Shown: one piece after another, positions 1 to 4,574 of the stretch | How the letters are laid out: each line of letters begins with the position of its first letter | How positions within the stretch are numbered: the first letter of the stretch is position 1 | Assembly (NCBI GenBank): GCA_937915835.1 | Contig: CALGHA010000022.1 | Coordinates: 1 to 7,841 of the forward strand | Direction of reading: 5' to 3' | Length of the DNA stretch: 7,841 bases | Origin: an uncultured Fretibacterium sp. | Lineage (GTDB): Bacteria; Synergistota; Synergistia; Synergistales; Aminobacteriaceae | The notes under the pieces: generated by a model | Told to the model about the DNA's origin: nothing | Databases searched by the model: none | What the model saw: only the letters and a program-made list of their open reading frames with translations | Made by a program: the position numbers and the translations under genes

Positions 1-170
1 GACCAGAGCATATTATTCTTGCTACGGTGCTGAAGAATTGCGGGCCCCATTCCGAAAGCGAACTCGTGAACCTGAACGCCTAAAATTTTTGCCGTGATGT
101 AATGCCCGAACTCATGAACAAGCACACACACGGCTATAACTATAACGAAAGCTATAATGCCATAAAGCAA
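1..170 (-). CDS. rseP: RseP/site-2 protease-type membrane zinc metalloprotease, N-terminal part (cut by window edge)
   Basis: Only the first 56 or so codons are present; the gene continues beyond base 1. The translation starts with one hydrophobic segment (about residues 3-19, ending AVCVLV), immediately followed by HEFGH, the HExxH zinc-binding and catalytic motif of the M50 family. After it come AKILGVQVHEFAFGMGP, matching the AKxxGVxVxEFxxGFGP stretch that follows this motif in RseP. Family knowledge: these proteases cut single-pass membrane proteins inside the bilayer, such as anti-sigma factors or leftover signal peptides. The start is a TTG at 168-170, with an AGGAGAG ribosome binding site 8 nt upstream and an in-frame TAA just before it; no ATG is available in this frame ahead of the motif. 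It lies 61 bp after the aminotransferase gene on the same strand, without a clear terminator between them. The family call is firm; the substrate cannot be judged from this fragment. Confidence 0.87.
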   Translation of the reverse strand, partial: MLYGIIAFVIVIAVCVLVHEFGHYITAKILGVQVHEFAFGMGPAILQHRSKNNMLW

Positions 171-206
171 AATTTATTCTCTCCTGTTTCATCAAATTTT
201 CTCAGA

Positions 207-212
207 ATTATA
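207..212 (-). promoter_or_regulatory. Possible -10 box ahead of the RseP-type gene
   Basis: The minus strand reads TATAAT here, inside the 61-bp gap between the aminotransferase stop and the TTG start of the protease gene. A start site a few bases downstream would leave a leader of roughly 30 nt that includes the AGGAGAG ribosome binding site. No good -35 hexamer is visible at the usual spacing and the gap is AT-rich, so a chance match is quite possible. Confidence 0.28.
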
Positions 213-231
213 CAGCATGTGAATTTATTTA

Positions 232-1413
232 TTATTTCTTGTATGCTTCTTTCATTCTCGCAAGAGCTTCATTAATATATTTCGTCGGACATGCAATATT
301 CCATCTCTCGAAGCCTTCACCTTGCGGCCCAAAAACGTAACCTTCATCGAAGAATAATTTTGCTTCAGTCTGATTAACTCGTTCAAGCTCCTTAAAGCTC
401 AAGCCTAAGCCGTTAAAGTCCAGCCATAACAAATAAGTTCCTTCGAGGTCATAAACTTTTATTTGAGGCAACTCTTTACTCACAAACTCGCAAATAATCT
501 TCCTGTTAGTGTCAATTACGCGCAAGCATTCATCAAGCCAATTTGCACAATATTTATATGCTGCTTCACAAGCACGATAGCCCAGAATATTGCATTTAGG
601 GTTAGGGTTCATGAGCTTTAACGAAGCGTAAAATTTTTCGCGTAATTTCTGGTTGGGAATAAAAATATTCGACGTTTGGAGCCCGGCAATGTTGAAAGTC
701 TTGCTTGGAGCTGTGAGAACTAGACAGTTATTAGCAATCTCATCACTTAGCGACGCAAAAACTGTATGCTTATGTCCCGGCATCTCTAAGTCAAAGTGAA
801 TTTCATCAGAGACAACGAGAACATTATGCTTTAAGCAGATTTCTCCGATTTTCATTAACTCTTCACGGGTCCAAATTCGCCCGCAAGGATTATGAGGACT
901 GCAAAGTATTAACATCTTCGTGTTCGGGTCAGCCGCTTTACGCTCGAAATCATCAAAATCAATCTCGTAACTTTTGCCCGTATCAATCATCTTGCAGTCA
1001 ACAAGAACTCTTCCGTAATCACGAATTGCCATATACATCGGGTAATATACCGGAGTCGTGAGCATAATTCCGTCGCCTGGTTTTGTGTAAACTCGAACAG
1101 CCTCGAAGAAAGCGTTGACTACGCCGCTCGTGTTCAAAATCCATTCTGGTTTAGCGTCCCAGTTATGACGAGTTTTCATCCAGTTACAGACAGTTTCAAG
1201 ATATTCGCTCGTCGGGTTCGCATAACCCATAATCGAAGCGTCAAGCTCTCGTTTAATCGCGTCGATAATTTCCGGAGCCGTAACAAATTCCATGTCAGCA
1301 ACTGAAAACGGGATAATATCATCACTTTCATTAACGCCAAACTTTGTCATCTCGTCCCATTTTCCTGAACCTGTGTTAAAGCGTTTATGAACTGTCTCAA
1401 AATCGTAATGCAT
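232..1413 (-). CDS. patB: MalY/PatB-type PLP-dependent C-S lyase (cystathionine beta-lyase) or aminotransferase
   Basis: A 393-residue fold-type I PLP enzyme of the class I/II aminotransferase superfamily, the normal length for the MalY/PatB group. Visible landmarks are the N-terminal ADMEF motif (residues 39-43; MalY/PatB proteins carry ADMDF), SPHNPCGR (172-179) with the cofactor-contacting Asn175, SDEIHFDL (202-209) with Asp203 for the PLP pyridine nitrogen, the PLP-binding lysine in APSKTFNIAGL (Lys238), and a C-terminal RWNIACP with Arg370 as the likely substrate carboxylate clamp. Family members split cystathionine or cysteine to a thiol or sulfide, pyruvate and ammonia, in methionine synthesis or cysteine breakdown; some act as aminotransferases. 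The ATG is preceded by AAGGAGAG at a spacing of 7 nt. This ribosome binding site lies within the last codons of the methyltransferase gene, only 3 bp beyond whose stop this gene begins, so co-transcription is likely. The family is firm; the exact substrate is not. Confidence 0.9.
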   Translation of the reverse strand: MHYDFETVHKRFNTGSGKWDEMTKFGVNESDDIIPFSVADMEFVTAPEIIDAIKRELDASIMGYANPTSEYLETVCNWMKTRHNWDAKPEWILNTSGVVNAFFEAVRVYTKPGDGIMLTTPVYYPMYMAIRDYGRVLVDCKMIDTGKSYEIDFDDFERKAADPNTKMLILCSPHNPCGRIWTREELMKIGEICLKHNVLVVSDEIHFDLEMPGHKHTVFASLSDEIANNCLVLTAPSKTFNIAGLQTSNIFIPNQKLREKFYASLKLMNPNPKCNILGYRACEAAYKYCANWLDECLRVIDTNRKIICEFVSKELPQIKVYDLEGTYLLWLDFNGLGLSFKELERVNQTEAKLFFDEGYVFGPQGEGFERWNIACPTKYINEALARMKEAYKK

Positions 1414-1921
1414 AAATTATCTCTCCTTGTCTTGCGAATTGCTTAAATATAGCACAAGAAAATGATGCCACGCAAAAAATATGTGATGTCCGTCTCCTAT
1501 GAACCAGTTAATAAATTTTGCAATTTGATGCATAGGAAAAGGTTTATATGAACCGTCAACAAAATCAACGTTCATCTTATTATCACGGATTAACTTTTTC
1601 ATGATGTCTCGTAATACGGGAAGATAAATATGCGTATCATCCTGATAGAAATTCAGCGCACCAGTCCTGCATGGAAAAAGCACACTGGCCTCACTCGGAA
1701 ATGCTAAATATAATTTCCCTCCAGGCTTCAAACAGCTGCACATTGCATTAAGCGTCTCCATTGGGTAATTGCAATGTTCAAGATTATGTGAGGAGATTAC
1801 AGCGTCAAAATCACTGCCCAAACTCGCAATAGTCTTCGCAAATTCCTCGCCGGTCGTCAAAATATATTCATCAGCATATGACAGTGAAGTTTCAGTATTA
1901 TTATAATTGCCAATATCAAGT

Positions 1922-1925
1922 CCCC
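1922..1925 (-). other. Frameshift point in the methyltransferase gene (run of four G)
   Basis: The minus strand reads GTGGGGACTTGAT. As written, the frame gives Val-Gly-Thr-stop; with three instead of four Gs it gives Val-Gly-Leu-Asp-Ile, which matches the expected continuation of a class I methyltransferase. An extra G in a short run is therefore the simplest explanation of the break. Confidence 0.72.
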
Positions 1926-2087
1926 ACATAATAAACATCAGGTCGTACACTTTTTACAATTTGGGGCGAGTTATTTCCACAGCCGACATCGAGAACTTTT
2001 TCGTGAGACGGCAGGGATTTTAGGAAACTTTTTCTGCCTCTGGGATTGAGAAGACGAGCAAAAAAATTATTAAGACAAGAGATTATA

Positions 2088-2127
2088 GGGTTTGAGGGTT
2101 TGAGGGTTTGAGGGTTTGAGGGTTTGA
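2088..2127. repeat. Five tandem copies of an 8-bp unit inside the methyltransferase 5' coding end
   Basis: Five exact copies of GGGTTTGA (plus strand), each 8 bp, stand head to tail. On the coding strand they form the reading frame for a proline-rich KPSNPQTL-type peptide, residues 9-21 of the predicted protein, before the conserved LNNFFARLLNP region begins. Because 8 is not a multiple of 3, gaining or losing one copy would put the methyltransferase out of frame; a change of three copies would keep it. Such repeats change copy number by strand slippage. Confidence 0.93.
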
Positions 2128-2177
2128 GAGTGTCTCTAGTTTCTGGCATAATTTCTCCTCCTGATAAAAATTTAATT

Positions 2178-2217
2178 CCGGCAAAATTATATCATTAGCA
2201 AACATAAATTCTGCCGG
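2178..2217 (-). terminator. Possible weak intrinsic terminator after the metal ATPase gene
   Basis: An inverted repeat of CCGGCA-x-AATT against AATT-x-TGCCGG (arms 2207-2217 and 2178-2188, one internal mismatch, 18-nt loop) lies 13 bp after the ATPase stop. On the minus strand it is followed by AATTAAATTTTT, a poor U tract that does not begin directly after the stem. It may end the ATPase transcript or act as a hairpin in other ways. A likely -10 box sits in its loop and lower stem. Confidence 0.45.
2186..2194 (-). promoter_or_regulatory. Extended -10 promoter candidate for the methyltransferase/patB cluster
   Basis: The minus strand reads TGATATAAT, a perfect extended -10 element (TGn-TATAAT). 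No -35 box stands out, which extended -10 promoters tolerate. The expected start would leave a leader of about 30 nt with the GAGGAG ribosome binding site of the methyltransferase gene. The element overlaps the inverted repeat at 2178-2217. Confidence 0.42.
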
Positions 2218-2229
2218 TTATCTGTGAGA

Positions 2230-4056
2230 TTACTTTATGAACATCGCACGAATTGCATTAATAACGGCCAATATCATAACACCGACATCAGCGAAGATTG
2301 CAAGCCACATATTAGCAATTCCCAAAGCTCCGAGAATTAAGCATAAAATTTTCACGCCGACCGAGAAGTAAATATTTTCACGTACAATTTTCATAGTCTT
2401 ACGCGAGATTTTTACGGCCTTCGGAACTTTCAAAACGTCATCGTCCATTAAGACGACATCAGCCGCCTCAATCGCAGCGTCAGAGCCAAGCGCACCCATT
2501 GCAAGCCCGACATCAGCACGAGCGAGTACAGGAGCGTCATTAATTCCGTCGCCAACGAAAGAAACTTTTTCACTCGCAATCAACTCTTCAACTTTAGCAA
2601 CTTTTTCTGATGGCAATAACTCAGCATAAAACTCTTCAAGTCCCAAATTACGCGCAACCTCTTCAGCCGTCGTGTTCATGTCGCCAGTAAGCATGATAAT
2701 TTTCTTCACGTCTAAAGCTCTCAACTCGTCAATAGCTTTCTTAGCGTTTGGCTTTATGACATCAGAGATTACGACATGACCGGCATAATTCCCGTTAATC
2801 GCAACATGAATAATTGTGCCAGATTTTATTCTTGAACACGGATGCCACTTAGCATTAATCTTCTCCATGAGCTTTGAACTTCCGACATGAATAATTTTCC
2901 CGTTAACTTTTGCCCGAACTCCATAGCCCGCAATCTCTTCGACTTCCTCAACTTCGCAATCATCAGCTTCATTCGGATATGCTCGTCTTAAGGCTTCAGC
3001 GGCAGGATGAGTTGAATATCTCTCAACGTGAGCAGCTAAGTGTAAAAGTTCAGTCTCTTTCATTATGTCTGGATGAACAGCGACGACCTCAAATACTCCC
3101 TGAGTTAATGTTCCTGTCTTGTCAAAAACGAAGCATGAACTTTTCGCGAGCATCTCAAGGAAATTTGAGCCCTTAACGAGTATTCCCGAACGTCCAGCCC
3201 CGCCGATTCCTGCAAAAAATGTCAACGGAATGCTGATAACAAGTGCGCAAGGACAGCTTATAACAAGAAACGTCAAGGCCCTGTAAAGCCAAGTGTGAAA
3301 ATTGGCCGGATTTATGAGTGAAGGGATTATCACGAGGGCAAGAGCTAAGACGCATACGACGGGAGTATAAATTTTTGCGAAGCGTGTAATGAATTTTTCG
3401 GAGTGTGATTTTCTTGATGAGGCATTCTCGACGAGTTCAAGAATTTTTGAGGCTGTTGACTGGGAAAATTCGCAGGTAGTCTTGACCTTAAGAACTCCTG
3501 AGAGATTTATACATCCGCTGAGAATTTCATCATCAACTTTTACGTCTCTCGGCAGACTTTCTCCGGTTAAAGCTCTTGTGTCAATGCTTGAGCTTCCTTC
3601 GATGATTACGCCGTCAACAGGAACTTTTTCTCCCGGCTTAATCGTTATTATCGTTCCCGTTTTTACGTCCTCAGGAGAAATTCTCTCAAGTATTCCGTCA
3701 ATCTCAACATTCGCGTAATCCGGCCGCAAGTTCATTAATTCCGTGATACTGTCTCTGCTTTTGTCAGAAGCGTAATCCTGGAAAAGTTCACCGAGCTGAT
3801 AAAGTATCATTACAGCCGAAGCCTCAGAGTATTCGCCGAGAAATAACGCCCCAATCGTAGCAATAGCCATCAGGAAGCATTCATCGAAAATTTCACGCTT
3901 CATAATCCCTTCGACGGCCTCAAATAAAACATCATAGCCGGCGATTAAATACGGAACGAGAAATAACAACGCATTATCGACGTGAAAGAAATTCAAACAG
4001 GCAAGAATTAACCCGGCAAAAATTATCCTGAGTAAGACTTTTACATGCTCATTCAT
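2230..4056 (-). CDS. zntA: P1B-type heavy-metal exporting ATPase (Zn/Cd/Pb type), without soluble N-terminal metal-binding domain
   Basis: A 608-residue inner-membrane pump. In order: about four membrane segments in residues 7-95, the actuator domain with TGES (164-167), a pair of segments (about 232-283) with the metal-binding CPC (268-270), the phosphorylation motif DKTGTLT (Asp312), the P1B-specific HP dipeptide (350-351) in the nucleotide-binding domain, MLTGD (455-459), GDGINDAP (502-509), and two final segments (about 562-603). Lys569 and Asp590 in the last segments sit where E. coli ZntA has its Zn-site Lys693 and Asp714, which with CPC points to divalent Zn, Cd or Pb rather than copper. 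Many relatives carry one or more HMA domains or Cys/His tails at the N-terminus; here the protein goes almost directly into the membrane. The ATG has AGGGGGA 6 nt upstream. It follows the ArsR-type gene by 54 bp without a terminator, so the two very likely form a metal-induced operon. Confidence 0.95.
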   Translation of the reverse strand: MNEHVKVLLRIIFAGLILACLNFFHVDNALLFLVPYLIAGYDVLFEAVEGIMKREIFDECFLMAIATIGALFLGEYSEASAVMILYQLGELFQDYASDKSRDSITELMNLRPDYANVEIDGILERISPEDVKTGTIITIKPGEKVPVDGVIIEGSSSIDTRALTGESLPRDVKVDDEILSGCINLSGVLKVKTTCEFSQSTASKILELVENASSRKSHSEKFITRFAKIYTPVVCVLALALVIIPSLINPANFHTWLYRALTFLVISCPCALVISIPLTFFAGIGGAGRSGILVKGSNFLEMLAKSSCFVFDKTGTLTQGVFEVVAVHPDIMKETELLHLAAHVERYSTHPAAEALRRAYPNEADDCEVEEVEEIAGYGVRAKVNGKIIHVGSSKLMEKINAKWHPCSRIKSGTIIHVAINGNYAGHVVISDVIKPNAKKAIDELRALDVKKIIMLTGDMNTTAEEVARNLGLEEFYAELLPSEKVAKVEELIASEKVSFVGDGINDAPVLARADVGLAMGALGSDAAIEAADVVLMDDDVLKVPKAVKISRKTMKIVRENIYFSVGVKILCLILGALGIANMWLAIFADVGVMILAVINAIRAMFIK

Positions 4057-4110
4057 AATTTATCCCCCTAACAATCAAAAGTTGATTTGAATGAAAGGGA
4101 TTATAACGCG

Positions 4111-4476
4111 TTAAAATTTATCGTCAACGGGGCATGTAATCTTGAAGAGTGCATCAATAGTTTTGTGAAGTAATTTAGCTTCGTCCGTGTTATTAAGTGA
4201 GTAATGAATTTCCTTGCCAACTCTGACTGCATCAACAAGATTGCTTCGGCGTAAGATTTGCAGATGATGAGACGCTAGAGCTTTACTGATACCGAGTGCG
4301 GCGGCAATATTCGAGACACATTCCCGGCTGTGAGAGATTAGCCACAAAATTTTTAATCTCGTTCCGTCGCCTAATTGCTGGAAAATCTCGGCGGCCTCTG
4401 AAAATTTCTCGTCTACAGGCATACTCTCAAGAATAACTTGAATATTTTTATCGTGGTCGTGAGGTAATGAGTTCAT
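4111..4476 (-). CDS. ArsR/SmtB-family metal-responsive repressor
   Basis: A 121-residue winged-helix protein, the usual ArsR size. The DNA-binding helix-turn-helix is CVSNIAAALGISKALASHHLQILRR (residues 53-77), followed by the wing VRVGKEIHYSL (84-94). Members of this family bind the promoter of an efflux gene and release it on metal binding; the adjacent P1B ATPase makes a Zn/Cd/Pb sensor the natural guess. The metal ligands differ from the well-known sites: the alpha3 motif has Cys53 but Ser55 in place of the second Cys of CadC (ELCVCDL), and the SmtB alpha5 ligands Asp, His, His, Glu align with Asn96, Asp98, Ala109 and Lys112. His6 and His8 near the N-terminus and Cys115 near the end are other candidates. 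The start chosen is the ATG at 4474-4476. A longer frame starts at 4542, but that lies inside the terminator of the upstream gene and adds residues unlike the family. Confidence 0.9.
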   Translation of the reverse strand: MNSLPHDHDKNIQVILESMPVDEKFSEAAEIFQQLGDGTRLKILWLISHSRECVSNIAAALGISKALASHHLQILRRSNLVDAVRVGKEIHYSLNNTDEAKLLHKTIDALFKITCPVDDKF

Positions 4477-4501
4477 AATTTCATCTCTTTTCTTAACGTC
4501 A

Positions 4502-4510
4502 ATTATCTCA
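4502..4510 (-). promoter_or_regulatory. Possible extended -10 promoter of the arsR-ATPase operon
   Basis: The minus strand reads TGAGATAAT, an extended -10-like element, directly after the T tract of the upstream terminator and about 25 bp before the repressor ATG. No convincing -35 box precedes it. Since the upstream gene ends in a strong terminator, a promoter is needed in this narrow interval, which adds some support. Confidence 0.35.
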
Positions 4511-4511
4511 C

Positions 4512-4555
4512 AAAAAAAGAGCCGCGACTCCCACCCGCCCACCCCGTCGCGGCTC
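4512..4555 (-). terminator. Strong intrinsic terminator with a G-quadruplex-forming loop
   Basis: A perfect 10-bp stem, GAGCCGCGAC (4546-4555, minus strand) with GTCGCGGCTC (4519-4528), is followed at once by seven T (4518-4512) on the minus strand. It lies 19 bp beyond the stop of the 704-residue lipoprotein gene and ends its transcript. There is no T tract on the plus-strand side, so it works in one direction. The loop is unusual and listed separately. Confidence 0.93.
4529..4545 (-). other. G-quadruplex motif filling the terminator loop
   Basis: The whole 17-nt loop reads GGGGTGGGCGGGTGGGA on the transcribed-RNA sense strand. This is four G tracts of at least three Gs joined by single-base linkers, the form expected to give the most stable parallel quadruplexes in RNA. 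The flanking sequence is AT-rich, so the composition stands out sharply. The motif is read from sequence; folding is inferred. Confidence 0.85.
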
Positions 4556-4574
4556 CTAAAAAGCGTTATAAATT

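Larger units (their letters stand above)
1417..2149 (-). pseudogene. Class I SAM-dependent methyltransferase, frameshifted, with an 8-bp repeat near its start
   Basis: Two overlapping reading frames together give one methyltransferase. The first (2149-1916, 77 codons) has the SAM-binding motif I, VLDVGCGNN (residues 52-60), and stops after VYYVGT. The second covers the rest from about 1927 down to 1417 and begins GLDIGNYNN, then has DFDAVISSHNLEH and LKPGGKLYLAFPS, the later core strands and the post-motif LKPGG of Methyltransf_11-type enzymes. Removing one base from the G run at 1922-1925 joins them as VYYVGLDIG and gives 243 residues, a usual size for this family. The ATG at 2149 has a strong GAGGAG 5 nt upstream. 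The second frame could only start at a GTG (1950) with no ribosome binding site, so it is not an independent gene. The target of methylation is unknown. The break may be a real mutation, a sequencing or assembly error, or, less likely, recoding. Confidence 0.8.

Noticed and set aside
1916..1930. Programmed +1 frameshifting like that of the RF2 gene
   Set aside because: A TGA follows, but the slippery CTT and the correctly spaced upstream Shine-Dalgarno-like element are missing; an indel in the G run is simpler.
1928..1950. Separate start for the C-terminal methyltransferase half (GTG at 1950)
   Set aside because: No ribosome binding site, no SAM-binding motif I in the product, and the first residues are the out-of-frame reading of the first half.
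2088..2127. The tandem repeats as a CRISPR array
   Set aside because: The unit is 8 bp with no spacers; it is a simple tandem repeat.
2910..3718. Plus-strand open frames opposite the metal ATPase
   Set aside because: They are antisense to highly conserved ATPase motifs, have no family resemblance and no ribosome binding sites.
4074..4086. Small inverted repeat ATCAA-AAG-TTGAT ahead of the ATPase as an ArsR operator
   Set aside because: Five-base arms in AT-rich sequence are expected by chance, and it lies downstream of the repressor gene rather than at the likely promoter.
4477..4542. Upstream extension of the ArsR-type gene starting MGGWESRLFF
   Set aside because: These codons are the loop, stem and T tract of the upstream terminator; the ATG at 4476 gives the normal family length.
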